Below, piece by piece: positions 53,305-63,818 of a DNA stretch of 64,000 nt (position 1 is its first letter; the number at the start of each line of letters is the position of its first letter). This DNA comes from Verticillium longisporum (lineage: Eukaryota > Ascomycota > Sordariomycetes > Glomerellales > Plectosphaerellaceae). The DNA lies in the NCBI GenBank assembly GCA_019188255.1, contig JAETXT010000007.1, forward strand, positions 2,418,001-2,482,000, read 5' to 3'. The notes beneath the pieces are model-generated. The model was not told where the DNA came from, made no database searches, and was given only the letters and a program-made list of their open reading frames with translations. Both the position numbers and the translations under genes were made by a program.

Positions 53305-55430
53305 TGCTGGCAGGTGACGTGAGATGATTGAGGTGGGATGAGATGTCAACGGGCGTGACCTTGAGATCATGCTCAGTCGGTGTAGGGCGCGGCCAGTGGT
53401 GATGCCTCGGGCGAGACATGACTTGCACCTGCTTGCGGGCTGCGCATCCGGTGTCTGGGGGGCCTGCTGGGTCGGACAGCGCGAAATGAGTGGGCGAATG
53501 CTGTGCAATGCGCTGCTCGTGATCGCCGTGCGGGGACGCAGCCGGGCACGCCGTCGACGGGCAGCACTTTTCCACGGGCTTCCTTGGCCAGTCTGTTGTG
53601 CCCTGCCAGCCTGCCCGCCCAGGGGAGACGGACACGCAATTGACTGCTGCCACATTCGGGTGCTTGGGTGGGCGATCCGTGGCGCCTCGATAATGCAGCA
53701 TAGCACTGTAAGGTAGGTAAATTCAGCGAGCGGCGGCGGCGGGACAGGTGGGGAGCAGGAGAAGGTGACAGCCGCCTGGTGCTTGGGAGGGTGGGATGGC
53801 TTCGGTGCCTCAGCAGTGACGGGGAAGCCTCATAGGGCGAGCCAGCGACCATGAGTGACTCGCTGCTTCCCACCTATTGCTTTGCTCTGCTCTGCTTGCC
53901 TACTGCATCTGCATGTGCCTTCACGCATCTGTGTCCCCAACGGATAAATGGTCAGCAGGATCCGGGAGGTAAGAGCAACCTCCGGGCACTTATTAACTCC
54001 CTCACCGCAAAATCCCGCCACCCAAACTACATCTCAACCTACATCCCACTAGCCAGACAACGTCGCGAACATCTTCATCTCCCGCCACCTACAACACAAT
54101 TACCTACCTACCTGAACAAGTGACCTACCTGAACAAGTGCGCGCTTGTTCAGTGGGGGAGCCACCTTTTCTTCAGCCCACCTGGCCTCGCCAACACGAGT
54201 CATCAGCCAGCGAGCGCCCCCAGTTACGCTGCCTGACGCTAACCCCGGCATCCCGGCACCGCTCTTGCCCGTTTATTACCACCTTGGGACAGGTAAGCCC
54301 GCCTTTGCCTCTCTGACCTCTTCCCCATCTCCTGGCTTGCTCGCCTGCGGCTCTCAACCCTCATCATCTCGTGCTTCCACTGGGAGGCGCAGGGAAACGG
54401 ACCGTGGCTTTGACTGGCAGTGCCATTGCCAGTGCCAGTGCTCAGTTCCGTCGCTACTTCCGAACACCTTCTCAGCACATGCCTGCCCTCGAAAGTCACT
54501 GGGCCCGCCCCCTGTCCTGTTCATCTTGCTCCCAACAAGTCCGACTCGGGCCCCTGCTCTTGGCAAGACTTCTGCCCCCTCACTGGGACCCAAGGAAGAA
54601 AGCCCAGAGAGCCTAGAGAGCCCAAGAAAGATGGCCCTAACCTGGCTTGCCTGGGTGCCCATGGCCAAAGGTCGAGTGTGGTGAGCTCTAAAGTCGATCG
54701 ACTCGCGCTACGCTCCGATCGTCCGTGCTCTTGGCCTCTCGTCATGTCGGCTTTCGTCTGTCATCTCGAGAAGCACCCAGGGATATGGCTTGCATAGCGG
54801 TATCCCCGCGAAAGGAGGCTCAACCCAACCGGTCCCCTTCTGAACCCTTTCCAACCCATTCATTACCCTGCCATCCCCGAGACGGTTGACGCGAAAAGTT
54901 TCTCCCCTCGCTCGTCTCATCATTGCTATACACCGTTCCGTCCCAGCCCCATCTCCAAGCTTTCTTCGCTACGTCTGGCCCGTCATCTCATCTCATCTCG
55001 AGAATCACTTTTTACCGCCCCATGCCCCAAACGAGAAGGCCTCGTCATTGCCCAAGACGCTAAGGAGGATAATCGGCAGGCGACAAGCAAACAAGAGCCT
55101 ACACATTGTCCCCCATCCATCCAGCTTTCTTCTCACTCTTTCTGCCGTCGGCCAACCGTTTCTTCGACTGAAACCACCCCTCTTTTGTCTCGCGCCTCTC
55201 TGACCGACCACTGCATCTCATTGATCCTCCGTTCATCTAGACAAGGGATACATCCGCCTGACCGGACTGCGTGTCTCGCCCATCCTGACTTCGACCGGCT
55301 CTACCCTGACGTTATTCTTTTTTTTTTCTTTTACATAAATCCCCCCTCATATCCACTTGCATCGGCAACGTACACCTGTCAATACTCCACACCACTTGAG
55401 GCTCACAATCTGCCTATTCAGCCAGCCATC

Positions 55431-56006
55431 ATGGCCTCCCCAGACATGCACGAAACCACAGCGCCAGCCTCTGTAGAATCCAGGCGACAACACGACACTG
55501 GCTTCCCCGAACCTTTTAATGGCGGTATGTGATGCATCTCGAGCGTCATTGCCTTCTCTTTCTCGTTGCTAATCATGGTCCCAGTTTCCAACACAACCTT
55601 GCCACATCCCGAGGCTGATCTCTCACCCAACGCCTTCATCTCCCAAGACGACCTCACCGCAGGCAAAATCGGCAAGCGACGCTCTATTCGACACAGGCAC
55701 AAGCGAACCATCAGCCACGGCCGCATCACGCCCCAGATGGAGGCCAAGTACCACGTCGACCCGTTGCTCGAAGAGGACGAAGATGCGCCCGACTCGATGA
55801 TGGACGGCACGGACGGTCTTCGATCACGGTCGAGCTCTAGCATCCACCCGGTGGCGCCCGTCATGAGCATTTCCACCGGCCGCCCAAGCACAAGCCGCGA
55901 CGGTGACAGCGTCTTCTCGCACGGCGCCGGCGACTCGTCTCCAACCATGTCCGAGGGTTCGCACAGACCCAGCTTCATGCGGAGGAAGCTGCGATTCCTC
56001 AAATAG
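55431..56006 (+). CDS. Unknown small basic/acidic phosphorylation-type protein
   Basis: Seen: two exons with a 60-nt intron at 55525-55584 (GTATGT...CCCAG) encode 171 residues, MASPDMHETTAPASVESRRQ to SFMRRKLRFLK. The centre has a basic block KIGKRRSIRHRHKRTISHGR followed by ITPQMEAKYHVDPLLEEDED, then Ser-rich sequence ending in a basic helix. R-x-x-S/T sites (KRRSIRHRHKRTIS) suggest kinase targets (inference). No membrane segment, no signal peptide and no domain I recognise. The splice structure and a conserved-looking core support a gene. Function is not assigned. Confidence 0.65.
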
Positions 56007-56455
56007 GACTGGGACAGCGGTACTGAAGCGACACACCGCAGGCACACGGTGGACTCTGGCCAGCGGCCGAGTCGGCGAGCGTCGCTATCACGACGATGAC
56101 ACGGCCTTTTTACTTAACGAACAAGAACTTGGGATTTCAGCATGGTGTTCACGGGAGGCGTTGATTTGGGACTATTGGTTGCACTTGGGTTGAAATGGTC
56201 AACAAAAGACATGGTCGCAACACGCGCGGACAATGGAACATGGCGAAGCATAGCATACACGGCAGCTGGCTCCATCCCTTTCCTCCTCGCACTAGCAACA
56301 CGGCTACAGACAGGACAACCGCTACAGCAGGTTAAAATGGCAAATTAAAATAGCAACGACATAATATCTTGATTCTACGAGAGACCGCTCATGTGTAGTT
56401 GCCGCCCAGCTAAATCATCGTTCCCTGTTGATCGCTCCGCTCCGCTCCGCTCCGC
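56007..56455. other. Convergent 3' spacer
   Basis: 449 bp between converging genes. A short CCGCT repeat (GCTCCGCTCCGCTCCGCT) lies near 56437-56456, at the very end of the HIU hydrolase gene. Confidence 0.5.
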
Positions 56456-56896
56456 TCAGCTTCCGCGGTAGGTGCTGTAGCTGTAGGGCGACAGCAGGAG
56501 CGGCACGTGATAGCCCTGGCCCTGCTGGACGGTGAAGACGACGTGGACCTCGGGGAAGAAGGTCTCGGTGCCCTGGCCCTCAAAGTAGGCGCCCGTGTCG
56601 AAACGCAGGGTCCAGCGCGAGGTGGGCCCGGCGGCGAGCTCGCCGAGCACGTCGTCGAGCGTGTAGACGGGGACGTCGCCCGACGCCGTAGCGGCGCTGT
56701 AAGGCAGCCAGGTCTTGACACGGCCGTCGTCGTCCGTGATGGACTCGAAGGTCCTCGGCGTCGTGGCGGCGGCCGTCGGGGCGCCGGCGTCGGGCGCCGA
56801 CGGCGGCGTGTGTGTCAGCTGCACGCGGAGGGCGCGCGCCGGGCGGCCGGCTGTCGTGTCGAGGACGTGGCAGGTGATGCGGTCTTTTGTGGCCAT
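56456..56896 (-). CDS. 5-hydroxyisourate hydrolase (transthyretin-like)
   Basis: Role: opens 5-hydroxyisourate made by urate oxidase to OHCU, the second step of uric acid degradation to allantoin. Seen: 146 residues, MATKDRITCHVLDTTAGRPA at the N-terminus (catalytic His in CHVLD), SITDDDGRVKTWLP, the conserved Arg in SRWTLRFDTGAYF, FFPEVHVVFTVQQGQGYHVP and the diagnostic C-terminal tetrapeptide YRGS, which separates HIU hydrolases from vertebrate transthyretin. A fungal Ala/Pro-rich insertion sits at PPSAPDAGAPTAAATTPRTF. The frame remains open upstream with in-frame ATGs at 57019 and 57028; the chosen start is the one that matches homologues. No indel. The ureidoglycolate lyase gene of the same catabolic route lies about 6 kb away. 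Confidence 0.93.
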   Translation of the reverse strand: MATKDRITCHVLDTTAGRPARALRVQLTHTPPSAPDAGAPTAAATTPRTFESITDDDGRVKTWLPYSAATASGDVPVYTLDDVLGELAAGPTSRWTLRFDTGAYFEGQGTETFFPEVHVVFTVQQGQGYHVPLLLSPYSYSTYRGS

Positions 56897-57919
56897 GGTT
56901 GCGGCGGACTTTTTGTATGCGAAGAGGCGGCCCTTTTTTTTTAAGAGGGGGGGTGGTTGCTGTAGGTGAGGGAGAACGTGAGGGTTGAGGTTGAGATTCG
57001 GCGCGAAGTGGGATGACATGGTCGGCATGGCGGGGTAGCGTAGCTGGGTCCCGACGGACTGGCCCACTGCTATCGCGGTGTTCCCCGATGGGCGATATGG
57101 GAGGGGGAGCTGAACCCAACGGGCGCACTGGCACTGCCGTGAGATATTCTTGCATTTCTGAAAGCGTGCCTCGTGGTACGCGAGCTGGTCCTATCTGACT
57201 GCTGAAGGTGATAGCTACATGAGGTAGCGGCCTTGAGTTTTCAGAACCTATCACCTACACAATCCGGCATGCACTACTTTGTGCGCAAGTAGCACAAGAC
57301 AATAAACTCAAGGCGAGGATTTCACCAGCCGCTGTTTTGCAGGCATTTCAAGTACTCTTCCGTCTTGCATTCAGGAACCGTCTGGACAAGCAAACACCTC
57401 ATTGCGCTTGCATCCCTTCTGATGCACGGCTCCCTCTTACATGGACCTCGCTAGCACACCCGATACAACATGGACTTATCCAAGTCGACAGTTGAGACTG
57501 AGCAAATGGTCGACTTCTTACTGACATGTACGTGATATACGACTTCAATAACGTCGGCCAAATCCAAGAAGGAATGTTGACGCTTTACCAAACATGTATT
57601 CTTCGATCCCTTATCCAAAGAGCTTCCCACGCGTACCACCGTCATGAGAAGATGGCGAAGATCAGTCAGGTCTTCCACGCGGCTCTCAACCTCGCTGTGG
57701 CAAGAGAGGCCGACGCGAGAGGCCCTGGGCATTTCAAGGCGGGCTTGAGAGTGATGGTGGGGAGACGGTACTTTGACAGTGGTGATTGTAACAGGAGCAT
57801 CGAAAGGAAGGCTAGCAATCCACCAGGGTTTGATTTCGCCGCGAGCTTAACGAGGTAGAACGATGCCAGACAGCACCGTCATCACAATGAAGTGCACAAG
57901 GGACCTTGTAGGAGAAAGA

Positions 57920-58177
57920 TCAGGCGCGGAGACGTTTAACTGGAATATTTGCAGTATCTTGATGAGAAACAGCAAAACAGACGGGATCTGGAAGTATATG
58001 CGAGACCTGTGAATAAGATCTCGCGGTCAGACGGTTGGCAAGTGTCGAGCCAGCTACACCCGCACCGACAGTACTGTAGTCGTAAACCTCCTCCCGAGCA
58101 GTCGACTTGGGAGACCCACGCTGCACATCAGATGGCACTAGTTGGGGACTGAAACCGGGTGATGGAGCTGATGGCAT
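57920..58177 (-). pseudogene. GMC oxidoreductase-like N-terminal remnant
   Basis: Seen: a short leftward frame whose middle reads EEVYDYSTVGAGVAGSTLAN followed by RLTA. This matches the N-terminal FAD-binding pattern of GMC oxidoreductases (YDYxxVGxGxAGxxLANRL). Beyond it no VLVLEAG-type strand or later GMC signatures are found in any leftward frame, and there is no signal peptide. It looks like a decayed fragment. A chance match is possible because the motif is short. Confidence 0.45.
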
Positions 58178-59605
58178 CGCTGCTAATCAGCCAGCCATGG
58201 CCAGGAGAGATACGATCTGCATGTCGACGAGTTTGTCCGATGGTTTCAGATGGGCGTGTGATGAAAATGAGATGAAGATAGGCCCGTCTTTGAGTACCTT
58301 AGGAGAAGGGCCCAAATATAGGGAAAGTGAATGACGCTTCGGACTCACCGGGTTGACTTCAAGCGTTTGTTGCTCTCTTCATGAGGCTGAGCTAGATACA
58401 TGCGTCAGGCGCAGACCACGTCCTCTCGTTCCCTAGGTATCATGAAGCTCCCGACGCCGGTCGTGATCCCTGCCATGGTTCGCCGAATGCTCGGACCTTG
58501 TCATCGGTCTTGACCTTGAAGAACGGCATCTCCGCAAGAAGATGGTCCGAATGCATATGCGATACCTCAAACGGAGCATGTGGGGAGATTTGCAAGTGTG
58601 ATGTGGGACACCGATGAACCTGTGGGATGCTTCAAGGCCTCTTTGGTTGTTCTGTACCCGAAATGTGAGATGACAAGACGATGATGGCAGGGGACTTCGA
58701 TGAGGTGTCACAATAACACAGCCTCGAGCCGAACAGTGGGCTGAACTCGAAGCCCATGACAATTCGCTACCGGTCAGTCTCGCCATATGTACTCATCAAG
58801 ACCCCCGGATCAAGCCCGGTGTTGAGCCCGATCTGGCGGTACCTTGGCCTCCCGAGTTGGTAGCGGCTGCCGCAGACCCGGCACCATGTGTTCATCCTCA
58901 TCGGCACTGCATAGCTCCTAAATGGCTGCCTAACTTGCTGCCAATGATGCGCCCTCCTTCAGATTCCATTACTGAAGGGCCCATTGTGACACCATGACAG
59001 ATCTGGTCTTCGCCTGGAACCCTGAACATAGTGGTGGGGCTTGTCAACAGAGCTGCAGAGACTGCTTGTTAAGTACTTAGGCAATCAAGCCTCAGTAAGA
59101 AAAGGCAATATGAAAGCTCGTGCTTCAGAATTGTGGACTGCAAACCTACCAATTCGGGGGTGGTTGTTGGATGAGCCTGTTCTATGGGTAGAGACCATAC
59201 ACCACTCCGCATACGAAATTTCACGACCTGACCGTAATAGAGCTAGATCTGCGGTTCATTCCCGCTGAAGACTTGATATGCTTCAGATTGTGAGACTTGT
59301 CAGTTTTAGGGGTTGTGGTGCTTTCACTTGACATGGTCGCTAGCTCGGCGGTTGGCTATGGCAGCCCCCACGACTTGGTGCGAGTCAAATCGAATCAAAC
59401 CCTGGCTCTGCACGTTACGCATCTCACCAATTTCTTCCTATTCAAGTCAGCATGCGTTACCTGCTAGCTTCATGATGAAGAAGAACAGCTTTTGTGCAGT
59501 ACTGACGTGACTGAACGTGTCGCCAAGTGAAGGAAGGTACTGAATAACCGCTGAAGGGTGTAGCGTCACATTTCATTCCACAGCAGCGCGGCATTGCGTC
59601 ATCAT

Positions 59606-59669
59606 GGTCTGTTGCATCCACAAGCGGGAAGCAGCCATGTCCTTGGCTGCTTCCCGCTTGCAACAGACC
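59606..59669. repeat. Fold-back inverted repeat
   Basis: 9 bp (GGTCTGTTG) plus 17 bp (CAAGCGGGAAGCAGCCA) pair perfectly with 59644-59669, with a 6-nt bulge CATCCA on the left arm and a 6-nt loop TGTCCT. No coding context. Confidence 0.85.
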
Positions 59670-60354
59670 AACCGAACCAGAACAGTCAGTTACCATCAGA
59701 CGCAGCTTCCAAGACGAGCTCAAGACGAGCTCAAGAGCCCAGAAAGGGCCCAGATGCCCTAAGCCACGTCCAGACCAATGGCCACGTCCAGCCCAAGGGC
59801 CACCGTGATACCAACATACTTCCGGTCATCGTCATGCGCCTTCGCGTCCGCTGCACTGCATCATTGCGCCCGCCTTTGTCTTCGCTGGCGGTCTGGGCAG
59901 CATGCTTTTAAGGTTTATTTCAAGGTTATTCGATCCCCTCGGTACTTCGATCCGCCAGCCTTCCAGGCACGTCCCCACGTGTACCTCGTCCCCTTGGCCC
60001 TGGCACAGACTAGGCTTAGGCTGGGGGAGGGCCTAGCACCAGCAGCAATCACAACACGGGCAAACGTCAGCCTGGCCCTGACCACCGTCGGTCTTGGTAT
60101 CGTCTCGTCAAGCCCTTGGCATCCCGACGCTGACGTATCCGTTCTCTGCATCCTCTCGCATCTTTTTTTCCGCCGTACCGTTGGAGACTGTCTGGGCACG
60201 ATGGGTTTTCTCTTTGCGATCCATGTCCATCCTCATCCTCAGCGCTCTCTCCGTCCCTGCTGGCCCTCTTGATCATCCTTCAACTCGCTTGCACGCTGTC
60301 CCCTACGTCTCACAACACCACGAGGATCATCGCCATCCTGCCGTGAGACAATCA

Positions 60355-60384
60355 TAGCAGCAGCAGCAGCAGCAGCAGCAGCAG
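60355..60384 (+). repeat. (CAG)n repeat in the NOX 5' leader
   Basis: About ten CAG units ending 18 nt before the ATG of the NADPH oxidase gene. Confidence 0.9.
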
Positions 60385-60401
60385 TGGCAATCGCCCACTT
60401 C

Positions 60402-62727
60402 ATGGCTGAACACCCCGTGCGCGACGCCAACGGCGATACTCAGTACTTGAACGACGACGAGATCAAGAAGTTTCTTGATGATCTCGACCACAATGACGAC
60501 GGCTACATTGACTACAATGAGGTAGAGCAGAAGCTGGACGCCGCCCACGACGAGCTCACACCCGTCACGGCCGCCCACCATGTCACCAAACGCGATCACG
60601 ATTCTGAAAACGATCACATCCGCCATGCCTTTCTCCGTAGCATCATGGGCTCGGAAGAGCAGCGCATCCCGCGCGATGAATTTGCCAAGCGCGTCAAGGA
60701 GTGGAAAATTCCCTCCCTCGAACAGGCCAAGAAGGAGGAGAAGCAGGAGAAGCAGTACATGAAAAGCGTCACCGTGTGGCGCCGCATCCCCGCCTACTGG
60801 GCCGTGCATCGCCCAGAGATCTGTTTCCTCCCCCTCCTCATCGGCAAGCATCTGGCCTTTGACACCTGGCAGCTCCTCAAGTACCAGACGGCGATGGCAT
60901 ACCGTGCTGCCTTTGGCTGGGGCGTCGTCATGGCCAAGACGTGCGCCGGCGCCCTCTACCCGACCTTTTTTCCTCATCCTCAGCATGTCGCGGTACTTTT
61001 CCACCTTCATGCGCAAGTCCTACTATGTCTCACGCTTCTTCAACTGGGATCTTTCGCAAGAGTTCCACATCCGCATCTCCTGCGTCGCCATCCTCCTCGC
61101 GACACTGCACGCCCTGGGCCACCTGACGGGCTCCTTCGTCAGTGGCAGCGACCCCAACAACGAAACCGAGGTCGCCTACCTGCTGGGCGACGACATGGTG
61201 CCCCGGCCGTACATCGAGTACGTCCGCTCCGTCCCCGGTGTTACGGGCATCACAGCTCTCGGCTGCTTCTACCTACTCTCCCTTTTGAGCATCCCGCAGG
61301 TCCGTAGATGGAACTATGAAGTATTCCAGCTCGGCCACCTGCTGATGTTCCCCATCATCGGCCTCATGATGGCGCACGGGACCGCCCATCTCCTGCAGTG
61401 GCCCATGTTTGGCTACTTCCTCGCCTTCCCCACCCTTCTGGTTGTCGTGGAGCGCGTTGTCCGCGTCGTCCTCGGTTTCCACCGCATCAGGGCGACCATG
61501 AAGTGCCTCGACGACGACACGGTCGAAATCACCGCCATCATCCCCAGTGAGCGTCTCTGGAGGTACAAGGCCGGACAGTACATTTTCCTCCAGGTGCCAG
61601 AGATCAGCATCTGGCAGTGGCACCCCTTTACCGTTTCTGTTTGTATCGGCAACAAGATGCAGGTGCACATCAAAACGGATGGCAACTGGACCTGCAGACT
61701 GCGCAAGCTGGGCGGCGACGCGGGCGAGTCTGAGATTGAGGTGGGCATCAACGGGCCCTTTGGTGCGCCTGCCCAGCGTTTCTACGAGTTCAACCACTCG
61801 GTCATCATCGGTGCCGGTATTGGCGTGACGCCTTTCTCTGGCATTCTTGCCGATCTGCAGGCTCACGACGACATGTCCCATGGCGGTCCCGCCCATCTTG
61901 AGGCCGGCCACCTTCAGGACCGCCACGACTCCGATGCCACGGCCGCAGACCCTGCCGATGCCTCGGGAAAGTTTGAAAAGGTCACTGGTGGCGATGGCAT
62001 GCTGCTCGGCTCCGACGAAGCCAAGAGGGGAAAGGCTAAAGATTGCAGTTCTCAACAGGACGACGACAACAACGAGACGCGTCCTGAGAACGACGAGTTT
62101 GTCAACGCTGACACGATCAATACGAGTCGCCGCCCGGAGGCCGGCAAGTCGCGCGACTTTGCCGATGACTACCGCCGCGTCGATTTTCACTGGATGGTCC
62201 GCGACAGAAACTACCTCTCGTGGCTTTCCGATCTCCTCAACGAAGTGTCGCGCAGCCAGGAGTGGCACCGTGAGCACGAGGACCAGCCGCACCTCGACAT
62301 TCGCATCCAGACGCACGTCACGGCCAAACGCAAGGACATTGTCACGCACGTCTACCGCTGGCTCCTCGAGATGCACCGCACCGACGACCACCCAGCCAGT
62401 CCCCTGACTGGCCTGTTAAGCCCGACACACTTTGGGCGGCCCGACTTTAACGACATCCTCGACAGACACTACGACGAGATGAGCGCGTTCCGCCGGAGCA
62501 AGAGGGAGGAGGCGCGCGGAGAGAAGCCTGGCAGCAGCGCGAGGCGCGAGGGAGCCGGCGACGCAGAGTACTACAAGGAGGACGAGGAGCTCAAGGTTGG
62601 CGTTTTCTACTGTGGCGCGCCAGTCGTGGGCGAGATTCTGGCGGACAAGTGCAGCGAGCTCACGACCAGGGGTCGGCATGACGGCAGCAAGATTGAGTAC
62701 CACTTTATGATTGAGGTGTTTGGATAG
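60402..62727 (+). CDS. NOXC: EF-hand NADPH oxidase (NoxC-type), with frameshift
   Basis: Role: membrane flavocytochrome that moves electrons from NADPH through FAD and two haems to oxygen, making superoxide; the EF-hand subgroup is thought to be calcium-regulated. Seen: the N-terminus has a full EF-hand loop DHNDDGYIDYNEVE and a degenerate second one. Transmembrane region follows with haem-ligand histidines in HIRISCVAILLATLHALGHL and EVFQLGHLLMFPIIGLMMAH, and GTAHLLQWP. FAD site WQWHPFTVSV, NADPH site HSVIIGAGIGVTPFSGILAD, a low-complexity insert, then FHWMVRDRNYLSWLSDLLNE, VFYCGAPVVGEILADKCSEL and the NOX C-terminus YHFMIEVFG. About 774 residues. Break: at 60966-60971 a T6 run should be T5 (YPT then FFLILSMSRYFSTFMRKSYY); total length is one base too long. 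Likely a sequence error. The start is the ATG after the CAG repeat. Confidence 0.93.
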
Positions 62728-62970
62728 ACATGTCGACGATACGTAGTCGAGCGAAGTCGTTTCGGCTGGATACTGTAGACTTTTTGGTTCTCATTAATGA
62801 CTATTGAGCCGTATTCTCACATGTTTCGTAATGGCATCTCCCACGCCACACTAGGTCTCCCACGCCACACTAGGCAAGGTACTGCAAAGCTCTCGAATAT
62901 AATGGTCGACTAGGCAAGGTACTGCGAAGTACTCTCGAACATACTCAGTCCAGCCCCCCCCGCACCGTCC

Positions 62971-63818
62971 TCACAGCTTCGCCAGCCCGCCGAGCCCAGA
63001 CCGCTCCGGCACCTGCACGACGACGCTGCCGTCCTCGCCCGCCCCGAAGACAACCTCCTGGCAGTCCTCGTCAGCGACGCCGTTGGCAAACTGCGTCACG
63101 ACAAACTCGACGCTCGTGCCCTGCGGCCCCAGCGCCACCATGGGCGCATGCCAGGTGCCGGCGCCGTACGTGACGGCCTGGCCCGTCGTCGCGACAAAGG
63201 CCCGGAGGCCGGCGAGGTCAGGCACGCCGCGACCGGGATAGCCGGACGTTCCGGATGCGGTCCCGGATGCGGACGCGGCGGCGGCGACGGCGGCGGGGTC
63301 GGGGTTCGGCAGGCCCTCGTCCGCGGGACCGGCGGCTCTGCTCGGCGCCACGATGACGAGGTAGCCGGCGGCGGGGCTGCGGTCGGGCCCGGCCAGCGGG
63401 GCAAAGGTCTGGGTGGTGAAGGGGTGGCGCTCGAGGATGCGCACGCGGAAGAGGCCCGGGCCGTGATGCACGACGGGCGTGTAGGGCAGCAGCGTCGAGA
63501 TGGGCGGCGGCGCCGGCGGGTGCGGGTGGTCGAGGGCCGCGCGGCGCACACGAAGAGGTTGAGCACCGGCTGGGCGGGCGTGCCGGAGGGCCGTCGCGTA
63601 GTGGTTCGCCGGCGTCGAGGGGTGCTGGTACTTGATGGCCGAGCCCTGGTTCGCGGACACGGCGCGCAGGGCGAGGTGCGGCGGCAGCGTCGCCGAGGGG
63701 CCACGGCCGGGTGCGGGTTCTGGATGACGTCGCCAAAGGGCGCAAAGGCCGAGGGCGTCAGGGGCACGGCGGGGATGGTCAGGTTTTGGCCGTTGAGGGA
63801 GAGCTTGATGGGCGGCAT
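62971..63818 (-). CDS. DAL3: Ureidoglycolate lyase, with several frameshifts
   Basis: Role: cleaves ureidoglycolate to glyoxylate and urea at the end of allantoin degradation. Seen: start MPPIKLSLNGQNLTIPAVPL, TPSAFAPFGDVIQNPHPAVA; then in another frame SATLPPHLALRAVSANQGSA and IKYQHPSTPANHY; then back in the first frame QPVLNLFVCAARPST; then in the second frame FRVRILERHPFTTQTFAPLA, GYLVIVAPS, DLAGLRAFVATTGQAVTYGA, GTWHAPMVALGPQGTSVEFV and NGVADEDCQEVVFG. These are the conserved blocks of the family in the right order, so the gene is recognisable although it needs frame changes near 63700 (GGCCCC), near 63600 and between about 63490 and 63540. Extremely GC-rich. Either a badly resolved consensus or a young pseudogene. 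It converges on the NOX gene, 243 bp apart. Confidence 0.85.

Larger units (their letters stand above)
52162..55430. other. 3.3-kb gene-poor spacer with tandem repeats
   Basis: No convincing gene. A leftward frame at 52601-52903 is Arg/Ser-rich and unsupported. Visible structure: 17-nt tandem repeat at 53033-53091, GA/GT microsatellites at 53241-53304, CCTACCTA units near 54098-54130, and a long pyrimidine-rich stretch from about 54850 to 55430 that looks like the promoter and leader of the next gene. Confidence 0.5.
56897..60401. other. 3.5-kb spacer between HIU hydrolase and the NADPH oxidase
   Basis: Holds the HIU hydrolase promoter, a GMC-oxidoreductase-like relic (57920-58177), a fold-back hairpin (59606-59669) and the pyrimidine-rich NOX leader with a CAG repeat. 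No intact gene seen. AT content is higher in 57200-59500 than in the neighbours. Confidence 0.5.

Noticed and set aside
58433..58786. 117-codon leftward frame near the GMC relic
   Set aside because: No recognisable GMC signatures; an alternative frame reads a short plausible protein segment (HMHSDHLLAEMPFF) but I could not connect it to any family.
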